A DNA stretch of 64,000 bases from positions 1,444,001 through 1,508,000 of the forward strand of contig NZ_CP156082.1 of the NCBI RefSeq assembly GCF_039830145.1, in the 5' to 3' direction. How positions within the stretch are numbered: the first letter of the stretch is position 1; each line of letters starts with the position of its first letter. Made by a program: the position numbers and the translations under genes. This stretch comes from Croceibacterium sp. TMG7-5b_MA50. GTDB taxonomy: Bacteria > Pseudomonadota > Alphaproteobacteria > Sphingomonadales > Sphingomonadaceae. Of this stretch, positions 25,092-34,913 are shown piece by piece. Below the pieces are notes generated by a model. It saw only the letters and a program-made list of their open reading frames with translations. It ran no database searches and was not told where the DNA came from.

Positions 25092-26797
25092 CACGCGGCC
25101 TCCTTCCGCTCGGGCTCGTTGATCAGACGGCGCAGCGCCTGCAGTGCGTCGTCCGGCTTGTCGCGCACGATCTGACGCGCCAGTTCCATCTGCGCGGCCA
25201 GGCGGCGCGGATCGTCGGGCGGTAGCAGGTCAGGCAGCTGCGGCACCGCGTCGGGCGCGCCCAGCTTGAACGGCTTGCCATCGGCGTCGAGCTCGTCCTC
25301 CTCGCCGTCCTTGTCCACGTCATTGGCGGCTGCCTCGGCCAGCTTGTCGGCCTTGCTCTTCTTCGCCTTCTCGCCCGTGACGGCGCGGACCAGCGGACGC
25401 ACCGCCAGCAGCAGCACCAGCAGCACCGCCAGCAGCGCCACGACATTGCGCACCACCGTGGCGAACCACGGCTGTTCCCAGAAGGCGGTCTCCTCCTCCA
25501 CGACCGGGCTGAACGGGCGCACGATGACGGCGACGGTATCGCCGCGCTGCGGATCGGCGCCGACGGCGGCGGCGATCAGCCGTTCCAGCGCCTGCGTGTC
25601 GGCAGGCTTCATGCCGGCCAGCGCCTCCCGGTTCAGGGCCACGGCGACCGAAAGCCGTTCGAGATTGCCGGGCGAGCTGTTCGACACCGCGACTTCGCGC
25701 CCCAGCTCGTACTGTCGGGTGGAACTGCTTTCACCCACCTGGCCCGGGGCGGGCGGCGGGGTGGCGCCGGGCGCCTCGTCCACCGGCTGCGCGGGCGGCG
25801 GCGGCGTGTTGGAGAGCACGCCGGGGACGCCCATCGCCGGGCCGTTGCCCTGCGATTGCTGCTGCGTCTCGCGCCGCAGCGCCCCTTCCCGGTCGTAGCT
25901 TTCGCGGGCGGACGTCGTCTCGTCCATGTTCAGGCGGACCTGGATCTCGCTGGAAAAGTTGCCGACGCCCACGATGGGCGCCAGCAATTGCTCCACCTGG
26001 CCGCGCAGCTTGCTTTCCATCCGCGCCTGCAGGTCCAACCGGTCCGGATTATCGGCATCGGGCTGGCTCAGCAGCCGGCCGTGTTGGTCAGCAATGCGCA
26101 CCGCGTCGATCGCCAGACCCGGCACCGATGCGGCGACCAGATTGGCGATGGCGGTCACTTGCGCGTCCGACAATTGCCGGCCCCGCGCCATGCGCACCAT
26201 GACGGAGGCCGAGGGGGGGATATTCTCCCGGACGAAGACGGACCGGTCCGCCTCCGCCAGGTGGACGCGCACGCCCTCCACCCCGTCGATCTCCGCGATG
26301 GTCAGCGTCAGCTCCCGCTCTTTCGCGGCGCGCAGGCGGTCGCCTTCCAGCGTGCGGCTGGCACCCATCGGCAGGCTGTCGAGCAGCTCCGTGCCGCTTT
26401 CCGGCTCCGCCAGCGCGCCGTCCTGCGCGACGAGCATCCGGGCGCGATAGAGATCGTCCTCCGCCACGCTGAGTGCGCCGGTCGTATTGTCGATCATGTA
26501 GCCGATCCCGCCGGTATCGAGTGCGGCGACAATCGCCGCACGATCGGCATCGTCGAGCGACGAGTAGAGCACGCGCTGCGGCGCGGGCGCCATCGCCGCC
26601 CAGGTCAGCGCCAGCACGCCGGCGCCTGCCATACCGGCGAACCAGGGTAGCGCCTTTTTCACCGGCGGTTGCGCGGCAAAGGCGGCCAGCCGGCGCGGCA
26701 GCGGGCCGCCGACCGGATCGCGCAGCGGCGCCAGCAGGCTGGCGGGCGGCGCGGCCGGCGATTGCGGCACGGCGGGAGAGGAAACCAGCTCAGCCAT
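25091..26797 (-). CDS. fliF: Flagellar MS-ring protein FliF
   Basis: 568 residues. TM1 (about 49-68: LPWFAGMAGAGVLALTWAAM) and TM2 (about 440-470: VVRNVVALLAVLLVLLLAVRPLV) frame the periplasmic ring-building part. RVLYSSLDDADRAAIVAALD, ELTLTIAEIDGVEGVRVHLA and REVAVSNSSPGNLERLSVAVALN are typical FliF segments. The cytoplasmic C-terminus (about 535-565) is the FliG-binding helix. It starts 3 bp after the fliE stop. Confidence 0.97.
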   Translation of the reverse strand: MAELVSSPAVPQSPAAPPASLLAPLRDPVGGPLPRRLAAFAAQPPVKKALPWFAGMAGAGVLALTWAAMAPAPQRVLYSSLDDADRAAIVAALDTGGIGYMIDNTTGALSVAEDDLYRARMLVAQDGALAEPESGTELLDSLPMGASRTLEGDRLRAAKERELTLTIAEIDGVEGVRVHLAEADRSVFVRENIPPSASVMVRMARGRQLSDAQVTAIANLVAASVPGLAIDAVRIADQHGRLLSQPDADNPDRLDLQARMESKLRGQVEQLLAPIVGVGNFSSEIQVRLNMDETTSARESYDREGALRRETQQQSQGNGPAMGVPGVLSNTPPPPAQPVDEAPGATPPPAPGQVGESSSTRQYELGREVAVSNSSPGNLERLSVAVALNREALAGMKPADTQALERLIAAAVGADPQRGDTVAVIVRPFSPVVEEETAFWEQPWFATVVRNVVALLAVLLVLLLAVRPLVRAVTGEKAKKSKADKLAEAAANDVDKDGEEDELDADGKPFKLGAPDAVPQLPDLLPPDDPRRLAAQMELARQIVRDKPDDALQALRRLINEPERKEAA

Positions 26798-26800
26798 CTA

Positions 26801-27192
26801 TCAGACCCCCATCCGCATGATTTCCTGGTACGCATTCAGCAGTTTGTTGCGCACCTGCAGCGTCGCTTCGAACGCGACACCGGCTTCCTGCCGGGCGAGC
26901 ATGACCGACGCGATGTCGGTCACCTCGCCCCGTTCATAGGCTTCGGTCACCTGGTTGGACCGCGTCTGCGTGGCGTTGACCCCGTCCAGCGCCGCTTCCA
27001 ACGTCGCTGCAAAACTGGCGCCTGCCGGCTGAACCGCGCCGGGCGCGCCAACGATGCCGGGAGCGCCCTGCGGCGACACCGGTTGCGCCCGGTGCAGTTC
27101 GCGCAGGGTCGCCGACCGTTCGATCAGTTCGGCGCGCATCTGCATGATCTGCTGCACGGTGCCCATGCTGGCACCGATCGCCCCCACGCCGT

Positions 27193-27196
<4 letters not shown>
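26801..27196 (-). CDS. fliE: Flagellar hook-basal body complex protein FliE
   Basis: 131 residues. The conserved C-terminal half contains SFAATLEAALDGVNATQTRSNQ, GEVTDIASVMLARQEAGVAFEATLQVRNKLLNAYQEIMRMGV, the FliE rod-adapter signature. FliE joins the MS ring to the rod. Its ATG overlaps the stop of the flrC-like regulator (ATGA), so regulator and structural genes are one transcription unit. Confidence 0.95.
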
Positions 27197-28449
<1,253 letters not shown>

Positions 28450-28566
28450 CACTGTCCTTCGCCGTAACCCTTCCTGCGGCGACTCATGCGGCGTGGACGG
28501 ACAAGACGCGCTTAATTTCAGCCCCGGTGTTTTTCCGTAGCCGGCGGAAGGTTCCCGATGACGGCC

Positions 28567-28598
28567 AAAAAAAGCGCTTAAAAAACCGGGCGCCCGGT
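28567..28598. promoter_or_regulatory. A-tracts and dyads between the regulator and flagellin genes
   Basis: A seven-A tract leads into AGCGCT, then a second A tract, then the perfect 14-bp palindrome ACCGGGCGCCCGGT (28585-28598). It lies 86 bp upstream of the flagellin start and about 120 bp upstream of the regulator start. It could be a binding site; read on the minus strand it is also a GC hairpin followed by six T. I found no convincing sigma-54 or sigma-28 promoter match in 28450-28683. Confidence 0.5.
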
Positions 28599-28683
28599 CG
28601 GTCTAGCCCCTGACTGCCACGCACACTGGGATCGTGATGGCAGCACAAACCCAACGGTTTCACACGCCAAGGAGTTAGCTGAA

Positions 28684-29709
28684 ATGGCTGTCATCAACAC
28701 CAACATCTCGTCCATGAAGGCGGCCAACGCCTCTACTGCCGCCGACAAGCTGCTCGGCACCGCGATGGAGCGTCTGTCCACCGGCAAGCGCATCAACAGC
28801 GCCAAGGATGACGCCGCGGGTCTCGGCATCTCGACCAGCATGACCGCGAGCATCCGCGGCATGAGCCAGTCGATTCGCAACGCCAATGACGGCATCAGCC
28901 TGGCGCAGACCGCCGAAGGCGCGCTAAGCGAGGTGACCAACATCCTGCAGCGTATGCGTGAACTGGCCGTGCAGGCATCGTCCGGCACTTACCAGCTGAA
29001 GGATCGCGAGAACATGCAGGCGGAAGTCACCGAGCTGCAGAAGCAGCTGGTCGACATCACCGAGACCGAGTTCAACGGCGTGACCCTGTTCGACGCGACT
29101 GCTGACAACAACATCTCCATCCAGGTCGGCTCCGGTTCGGACGAGCAGCTGGTCCTGAAGGTGTCGCAGCTCAACCTGACCGCGGTGCATGGCACCGCCA
29201 CGCTGGGCACGCCCGGCAGCCTGTCCACCGCCCTGGTCGCGGGCCATGCCCTGATCGGCGCCACCCGCACCGTGACGGCGGAAGACGTCGCCTACGGCGC
29301 CACCATGGAAGGCGCCGTTGTGCTGGCCGCCGATATCGGCACGGACAAGGTGCTGGAAGAGAACGACACCTTCTACATCGCCGATGGCGACACCGACGTG
29401 GCGGGTGGCGTGTCCGTGCTGTCCGCGGCGAGCGCGCAGGGTGCGCTCGACACGATCGACACCGCGCTGGACGATGTCGCCACGACCCGCGCCAGCCTGG
29501 GTGCCGGCCAGAGCCGTCTGGAATCGGTGGTCAACAACCTGACTGCCGGCGTCACCAACCTGTCGGACGCCCGCAGCCGGATCGAGGATACCGACTATTC
29601 GGCCGAGACGACCGCCCTGTCCAAGGCCCAGATCCTGAGCCAGGCATCGACCGCGATGCTGAGCCAGGCGAACCAGAGCCAGCAGAACGTGCTGTCGCTG
29701 CTGCGCTAA
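28684..29709 (+). CDS. fliC: Flagellin
   Basis: 341 residues with AAGGAG ahead of the ATG. The N-terminal D0/D1 part ([51 protein letters not shown]) and C-terminal D0 part ([32 protein letters not shown], ending VLSLLR) are conserved. A medium central region (about 160-250) with few bulky residues forms the exposed domain. Flagellin is exported through the FliPQR-FlhB gate and assembled under the FliD cap. It is transcribed away from the flagellar operon and ends in a strong terminator. Confidence 0.97.
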   Translation: MAVINTNISSMKAANASTAADKLLGTAMERLSTGKRINSAKDDAAGLGISTSMTASIRGMSQSIRNANDGISLAQTAEGALSEVTNILQRMRELAVQASSGTYQLKDRENMQAEVTELQKQLVDITETEFNGVTLFDATADNNISIQVGSGSDEQLVLKVSQLNLTAVHGTATLGTPGSLSTALVAGHALIGATRTVTAEDVAYGATMEGAVVLAADIGTDKVLEENDTFYIADGDTDVAGGVSVLSAASAQGALDTIDTALDDVATTRASLGAGQSRLESVVNNLTAGVTNLSDARSRIEDTDYSAETTALSKAQILSQASTAMLSQANQSQQNVLSLLR

Positions 29710-29746
29710 GCATACCCTTCGCCCACCCTTCCTAACCGGGCAAAGG

Positions 29747-29790
29747 AGGCCCGCACCGCTCCCCTTCACGGGCGATCGGTGCGGGCCTTT
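29747..29790 (+). terminator. Rho-independent terminator after flagellin
   Basis: AGGCCCGCACCG (29747-29758) pairs perfectly with CGGTGCGGGCCT (29777-29788), a 12-bp GC-rich stem with an 18-nt loop, followed by TT. It starts 37 bp after the flagellin stop. Confidence 0.85.
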
Positions 29791-29823
29791 CCTGTTGGAT
29801 AGTCATCGGCGATAGCGACGCCG

Positions 29824-30885
29824 ATGGACACACGATCCCCGCTGCTGGCGCCACTTGCCACGCTGCGCACGCTGCAACCCAGCGATCGCCCGCCGGAACT
29901 GGCCCTGACCTGCTCGCTTTGCGCAGGGTTGCCGCTGCTGGCCGGGATCCACTTCGGGCAGGTCGGCGCCGGACTTGCCGGCTCTCTTGGCGGTATGGTG
30001 CTGCTGTACCTGCCCCGCACGCCGCTGCTGCACCGGCTGCGGATCGTGGCTTTGTTCTCCCTCGCCATGATCGCGTGCTACGCCGCCGGGCTGTGGCTGG
30101 CCGGGCGAGGCTGGCTGGCGGTCGCCGGGATCGGCGTGTTGACGGCGCTCGCCGCCACGCTTTGCCGCCTGCTGCAACGCAGCCCGCCGGGCAGCCTGTT
30201 CCTGGTCATGCCGGCCGCCATCGCCGCCGCAGGGCCGCCCCCGCCACCCGTCACCGCGTTGAACGATCTTGCGGCGCTCACCACCGGATGCCTGGTCGCG
30301 CTGGTGCTGGGCACGATATATTCGATCCATATCGGGCGGCGCCGCCCGCGCTTGCCGGTGCAGAAGCTGGCAGAGGCTGTCCCCACCATCATGCGGGAGG
30401 CGGCGCTGCTCGGCGCCAGCGTCGCGCTGGCGCTGACCCTGGCCACCATCCTCGGCCTGCCACGCCCGTACTGGGCGGCGATCAGCACGCTGACCGTGAT
30501 GCAGGGCGCATCGGTAGCGCAGGCATGGCAACGCAAGATCCACCGCGTCACCGGGACGCTGCTTGGCCTCGCCATCGCGGTTCCGTTGCTGTTGCTGATC
30601 GCCACCCCATTGCAGGCGGCGCTGGCGATCATGGCCCTGCTGTTCGCGGTGGAGGTGCTGGTGGTGCGGCATTACGCCCTGGCAGTCGCCTTCATAACGC
30701 CCATGGCGATCCTGCTGGCGGAGACCGTCTCGCTGACCACCACCGGGGGCATTGCCGATCCTGCCGGGCTGCTGCTGGTGCGCGGGGTGGACACGCTTCT
30801 GGGTGCGGCGATCGGCGTCATCGGCATGGCCGCGCAGGTGGCTCTTGCGCGCGGGCGCGAAACGGCTCGCCCGCTGGACCGTTAG
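29824..30885 (+). CDS. FUSC-family (aromatic acid exporter-like) membrane protein
   Basis: 353 residues with two blocks of hydrophobic helices (about 29-170 and 195-345). The second block has the FUSC-like segment PRPYWAAISTLTVMQGASVAQAWQRKIHRVTGTLLG, typical of this family, with the conserved RxxHRxxGTxxG pattern. Members include AaeB and YccS and export aromatic acids or related compounds. No membrane-fusion partner gene is adjacent. The start ATG lacks a strong ribosome site. The next gene encodes a molybdenum hydroxylase subunit on the same strand, 45 bp downstream. Confidence 0.82.
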   Translation: MDTRSPLLAPLATLRTLQPSDRPPELALTCSLCAGLPLLAGIHFGQVGAGLAGSLGGMVLLYLPRTPLLHRLRIVALFSLAMIACYAAGLWLAGRGWLAVAGIGVLTALAATLCRLLQRSPPGSLFLVMPAAIAAAGPPPPPVTALNDLAALTTGCLVALVLGTIYSIHIGRRRPRLPVQKLAEAVPTIMREAALLGASVALALTLATILGLPRPYWAAISTLTVMQGASVAQAWQRKIHRVTGTLLGLAIAVPLLLLIATPLQAALAIMALLFAVEVLVVRHYALAVAFITPMAILLAETVSLTTTGGIADPAGLLLVRGVDTLLGAAIGVIGMAAQVALARGRETARPLDR

Positions 30886-30930
30886 GCTGGACAACTGGGC
30901 CGGTGATCCGGCGCCGCAAAGGAATGTCCG

Positions 30931-33150
30931 TTGAAGTTCGACCAGCCAGCAGGCAGCAACCCGATCGACCGGCAGAGCGTGGTCGGCCAACCGACCCATC
31001 GCATCGATGGCCCGCTGAAGACCACCGGCACAGCCCCCTACGCGCATGAGCGGCATGGCCCGGTCAACGGGGTCGCGGCGAACCAAGCCTATGGCTACAT
31101 CCTGGGTGCCGGGATCGCGAAAGGGCGAGTGGCCGCGATGGATATTGCCGCCGCGCAGAAGGCGCCGGGGGTGCTGGCCGTCATCACCACACTGGACCAC
31201 GATCTGCTGCCGCCGGGTCAGGGCATCGTCGCCAATCTGTTCGGCGGGGCCGACATCCGCCACTACCACCAGGCGATCGCCGTCGTGGTGGCCGAAACAT
31301 TCGAGCAGGCCCGTGCCGCGGCGAACCTGATCGGAGTGGACTACGAAGAAGCGGACGGCCACTACGACCTCGCCGCCGTCGCGCCTGAAGCGCGCATCGC
31401 GGACGAGAGCGGCACCCTGGAGGAGGAACCCTTTACCGTGAAGGTCGGCGACTTCACCGGCGCCTTTGCCGCCGCGCCGGTGACGCTCGACGCGACCTAT
31501 TCCACTCCTGATGAAACACATGCGATGATGGAGCCGTTCGCCTCCGTCGCAGCATGGGATGGCGACAATCTGACCATCTGGACATCCAACCAGATGATCG
31601 CGTGGTCCAAGGGTTCTGTCGCCAAGATGCTGGGGCTGAAGAAGTCGCAGGTGCGGATCGATGCACCTTATGTGGGCGGCGGCTTCGGCGCCAAGCTGTA
31701 TGTCCGGGCCGACGCGGTGCTGGCCGCTCTGGGCGCGAAGCAGGTCGGTCGCCCGGTGCGCATAGCGATGCAACGCCCGCTGGTGGCTAACAACACCAGC
31801 CATCGTCCGGCGACAATCCAGCAGGTGAAGCTGGGCGCCAGTGCGGATGGCAGGCTGACCGCGCTGCATCATTCCAGCACCAGCGGCAACCTGCCCGGCG
31901 GCGAAGTGGAAACGGCCGTGAACCAGAGCCGCTTGCTCTACGCCGCGCCCAATCGCGAGATCTGGATGAAGCTGGCGGTCACCGACCTGCCCGAAGGCAA
32001 TTCGATGCGCGCGCCGGGCGAGGCGCCGGGCCTGATGGTGCTGGAACTCGCCATGGACGAACTGGCGGAGAAGCTGGGCATGGATCCGGTCGAGTTGCGC
32101 ATCGTCAACGACACGCAGACCGATCCGGAAAAGCCCGAACGGCCGTTCTCAGAACGGCATCTGGTGCAATGCCTGCGCCGCGGGGCGGAGGAGTTCGGGT
32201 GGCAGCATCGCAATCCCGTGCCCGGCAGCGTGGCGGAAGGGCGCTGGCTGATCGGCATGGGCGTGGCCGCCGGCTTCCGCAATTCCATGGCTACCAAGTC
32301 GGGCGCGCGAGTCAGGCTGGGGGCGGACGGGCGCGTGGTTGTCGAGACGGACATGACGGATATCGGCACCGGCACCTACACCATCCTGGCGCAGACCGCG
32401 GCGGAGATGCTGGGCCTGCCGCTGGACCGGGTCACCGTGAAGCTGGGCGACAGCGATGATCCGGTGAGCGCCGGCAGCGGCGGCCAGTGGGGCGCGGCCA
32501 ATTCCACCAGCGGCGTCTATGCCGCCTGCGTCCAACTGCGACAGGCCATTGCCGCCGCGCTGGACATGGACCCGGACGCCGCCGAGTTCGCGGATGGCCA
32601 AGTGCGCGCGGGCAACCGCGTCTGCCAATTGGCCGACGCCGGTGCGCAGGTGGGCGAGGATGCGATCGAATACGGCGACCTCGACGAACAATACCAGCAA
32701 TCGACCTTTGCCGGCCATTTTGTGGAAGTTGCAGTGGATCGCTTTACCGGGCAGGTGAAGATACGCCGGATGCTGGCCGTGTGCGAGGCGGGGCGCATCC
32801 TCAATCCCGTGACCGCGCGCAGCCAGGTGATCGGCGGCATGACCATGGGCGTCGGCGCCGCGCTGATGGAGGAGCTGGCGGTGGACACCCGCCACGGCCT
32901 GTTCGTCAATCACGACCTCGCCACGTACGAAGTGCCGGTTCACCTCGACATCCCGCACCAGCAGGTGATCTTCCTCGACCACCCGGACAGCACAGCCAAT
33001 CCGATGAAGGCCAAGGGGGTCGGCGAACTGGGCGTATGCGGCGTCGGCGCGGCGGTGGCTAACGCGATCTACAACGCGACCGGCGTGCGCGTGCGCGACT
33101 ACCCGATCACGCTGGACAAGTACCTGGAGGGTATGCCGGAGGTAGCCTGA
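30931..33150 (+). CDS. paoC: PaoC-like molybdenum-binding subunit of a periplasmic aldehyde oxidoreductase
   Basis: 739 residues from a TTG preceded by AAAGGA. The N-terminus (MKFDQPAGSNPIDRQSVVG) and segments such as GQWGAANSTSGVYAAC and KAKGVGELGVCGVG are very close to E. coli PaoC (YagR). The catalytic Glu of the family falls at about residue 699 in GVGEL, and the Arg in AAGFRNS is conserved. PaoC works with PaoA (two [2Fe-2S]) and PaoB (FAD); neither lies in this window. No Tat signal is seen, as in E. coli, where PaoA supplies it. The partners are elsewhere or the protein works alone. Confidence 0.93.
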   Translation: MKFDQPAGSNPIDRQSVVGQPTHRIDGPLKTTGTAPYAHERHGPVNGVAANQAYGYILGAGIAKGRVAAMDIAAAQKAPGVLAVITTLDHDLLPPGQGIVANLFGGADIRHYHQAIAVVVAETFEQARAAANLIGVDYEEADGHYDLAAVAPEARIADESGTLEEEPFTVKVGDFTGAFAAAPVTLDATYSTPDETHAMMEPFASVAAWDGDNLTIWTSNQMIAWSKGSVAKMLGLKKSQVRIDAPYVGGGFGAKLYVRADAVLAALGAKQVGRPVRIAMQRPLVANNTSHRPATIQQVKLGASADGRLTALHHSSTSGNLPGGEVETAVNQSRLLYAAPNREIWMKLAVTDLPEGNSMRAPGEAPGLMVLELAMDELAEKLGMDPVELRIVNDTQTDPEKPERPFSERHLVQCLRRGAEEFGWQHRNPVPGSVAEGRWLIGMGVAAGFRNSMATKSGARVRLGADGRVVVETDMTDIGTGTYTILAQTAAEMLGLPLDRVTVKLGDSDDPVSAGSGGQWGAANSTSGVYAACVQLRQAIAAALDMDPDAAEFADGQVRAGNRVCQLADAGAQVGEDAIEYGDLDEQYQQSTFAGHFVEVAVDRFTGQVKIRRMLAVCEAGRILNPVTARSQVIGGMTMGVGAALMEELAVDTRHGLFVNHDLATYEVPVHLDIPHQQVIFLDHPDSTANPMKAKGVGELGVCGVGAAVANAIYNATGVRVRDYPITLDKYLEGMPEVA

Positions 33151-33154
33151 GGGA

Positions 33155-33511
33155 TCAGACCACCTTCAGCAGCCGCCGCTCCACGACCGCCAGCACGCCG
33201 GCAAGCTCGTGCCCGCGCTTCAATACCTGGCCATGTTCGCCGAATAGTGCCCACATTCCCTGCTTGCCGCGCAGCGACGGGCGCTTCTCCAGCCGCATCT
33301 GCGGATTTTCGGCCGTGCGGCGGAATGCGGAGAAGCTCGCATGGTCCTTGGTGAAGCCCATGGCATAATCGCGCCATTCACCGGCTGCGACCATGCGGCC
33401 ATACAGGTCCAGAATGCGGGTCAGTTCCGCCCGGTCGAACCCCACCTGCTGCGCGGCGCCGCGTGGCTGCGGCAGGCCGGCACCCGGAAAGGTGATGATG
33501 CCGCCGTCCAT
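33155..33511 (-). CDS. DUF2794 domain protein
   Basis: 118 residues from the ATG at 33511 that overlaps the cysE stop. The sequence VGFDRAELTRILDLYGRMVAAGEWRDYAMGFTKDHASFSAFRR is the DUF2794 core, a small alphaproteobacterial protein of unknown function. ENPQMRLEKRPSLRGKQGMWALFGE follows as the second conserved block. The gene is coupled to cysE and hdaA in a minus-strand run. No function can be given. Confidence 0.88.
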   Translation of the reverse strand: MDGGIITFPGAGLPQPRGAAQQVGFDRAELTRILDLYGRMVAAGEWRDYAMGFTKDHASFSAFRRTAENPQMRLEKRPSLRGKQGMWALFGEHGQVLKRGHELAGVLAVVERRLLKVV

Positions 33512-34239
33512 CACCCTTCCGCCTTCTTGACGGCGCGCACCCGGCGGGTGGCGGGCGGCGTGGGTTCGGGTTGATGACGCTCAGCCCGCAACAGGGCCAC
33601 TTCAGCCCGCAACTCGGCGATCTGCGCCTCCAGCAGGCCGGTGCGATCGGGTCGCGCCTCCTCGCACTCACCCTCCCGGCACGGAGTGCCATAGGGGATG
33701 AACTCACGCAGCCACGTCTCCGCCGGGACTAGGGTGGATCGCGCCTTCAGGCCCACCATCGTGGCGCCTTCCGGCACATCGTCGGTGACCACCGCATTGG
33801 CGCCGACACGCGCGCGCCGGCCGACCGTGATCGGCCCGATGATCTGCGCACCGGAACCGATGATGACGCCATCCTCCAGCGTCGGGTGCCGCTTGCCGCC
33901 CTGCCCATTGGTGGGATTGCTGCCGCCTAGGGTCACACATTGGTAGATCGTGACATTGTCGCCGATCTCCGCCGTCTCCCCGATCACGGTAAAGCCATGG
34001 TCGATGAAGAAGTTGCGCCCGATCCTGGCACCTGGATGGATGTCGATCGCGGTCAGCCAGCGGCCCAGATGATTGACCAGCCGGGCCAGAAAGAACAGCC
34101 GGCCGACGAACAGCCAGTGCGCCACCCGGTGGAACCCGAGCGCCCAGACCCCCGGATAGAGAAGGATTTCCCACCGCGAACGCGGCGCAGGGTCACGCGC
34201 ATGGATCGAGTCCAGATAGGCGATCAGGCGTTCGAACAT
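33511..34239 (-). CDS. cysE: Serine O-acetyltransferase (CysE/EpsC type)
   Basis: 242 residues. After a helical N-terminus (HRVAHWLFV) comes the left-handed beta-helix with hexapeptide repeats: IDIHPGARIGRNFFIDHG, VIGETAEIGDNVTIYQCVTLGG and VIIGSGAQIIGPITVG. The family acetylates serine with acetyl-CoA for cysteine synthesis. The C-terminal about 55 residues are a charged heptad tail (LLEAQIAELRAEVALLRAERH), probably a coiled coil, not part of the standard enzyme. DUF2794 follows. Confidence 0.92.
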   Translation of the reverse strand: MFERLIAYLDSIHARDPAPRSRWEILLYPGVWALGFHRVAHWLFVGRLFFLARLVNHLGRWLTAIDIHPGARIGRNFFIDHGFTVIGETAEIGDNVTIYQCVTLGGSNPTNGQGGKRHPTLEDGVIIGSGAQIIGPITVGRRARVGANAVVTDDVPEGATMVGLKARSTLVPAETWLREFIPYGTPCREGECEEARPDRTGLLEAQIAELRAEVALLRAERHQPEPTPPATRRVRAVKKAEG

Positions 34240-34282
34240 CGGACCCTCATTGTCGCATCACCCGCCGCGACGGGCAAGCGGA

Positions 34283-34903
34283 TCACAGCAGCCGCGGCTC
34301 GGCCGGGCCCATCGCCGCTTCCAGTGCGGCGCGCCATACAGTTTGGGTGGCGGGCCCTTTGCGTTCAAGGCTGAGCCGGTCGATCTCCGCCACCAGCCGT
34401 TCCAGCATGGCGTGGGATCGGCCTGCCCGCGGCACGAGATAGGCCGCCGCCTCCGGCCCCAGCGCCAGCCCGCGCTGTTCCGCCAGGGCCAGCAGCAGCT
34501 CGGCCGCCATGGCATCGTCCGGCTGCCCGATGGATAGCTGCAGCGCAGCGCCAAGGCGGCTGCGCAGATCGGGCAGGCCGATCCGCCATGCCTGCGATCC
34601 ACCGACGATCAGCAATGGCGCGCCTTCCGCCTGCGCGCGGTTCCAGCGGTGGAACAGCGCGTCTTCGCCCAGCAGCGGCGCATCATCCACTGCCTGCCCC
34701 CGCCCACCTTCGGCGAACCAGCGGGCGAGCAGCGACTTGCCCGAACGGGGCGGCCCGGTGAGCACGGCGGTCCGGTACGGCCACGCCGCGGGGTTACACA
34801 GCGCGGCAACCACCTGCGCATTGGCTGGGCCGGTCACGATCCGCTCCGCCACGCCGTGCAGTGGCGCCAGCGGCAGGGCGATCTGACCGGCGGCGCTGGC
34901 CAT
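34283..34903 (-). CDS. hdaA: HdaA-like DnaA-related regulatory ATPase
   Basis: 206 residues. Walker A is GPPRSGKS (about residues 50-57), followed by a Walker B-like AVDDAPLL and a sensor strand (APLLIVGGSQAW). LPDLRSRLGAALQLSIGQPDD and HAMLERLVAEIDRLSL are the DnaA-like AAA+ landmarks. There is no DNA-binding C-terminal domain, which fits Hda/HdaA, the partner of the beta clamp that promotes inactivation of DnaA-ATP. QIALPLAP at the N-terminus is the clamp-binding motif, as in known Hda proteins. Confidence 0.9.
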   Translation of the reverse strand: MASAAGQIALPLAPLHGVAERIVTGPANAQVVAALCNPAAWPYRTAVLTGPPRSGKSLLARWFAEGGRGQAVDDAPLLGEDALFHRWNRAQAEGAPLLIVGGSQAWRIGLPDLRSRLGAALQLSIGQPDDAMAAELLLALAEQRGLALGPEAAAYLVPRAGRSHAMLERLVAEIDRLSLERKGPATQTVWRAALEAAMGPAEPRLL

Positions 34904-34913
34904 CGCCAGCCTG

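Noticed and set aside
25250-26800. Long plus-strand open frames opposite fliF and other flagellar genes.
   Set aside because: They are Arg/Ser/Pro-rich antisense shadows typical of high GC DNA and have no recognisable domain.
28579-28605. TAAA followed after 15 bases by TCGGTCTA as a sigma-28 flagellin promoter.
   Set aside because: The -10 half matches GCCGATAA poorly; chance is likely in this palindrome.
28450-28683. TGGCAG on both strands suggested sigma-54 promoters for flagellin and the regulator.
   Set aside because: The GC of the -12 element is not at 10-base spacing after the GG on either strand.
34609-34903. HdaA seemed to lack a Walker B aspartate.
   Set aside because: AVDDAPLL upstream of the sensor strand supplies it; LLIVGG is the later sensor I strand.
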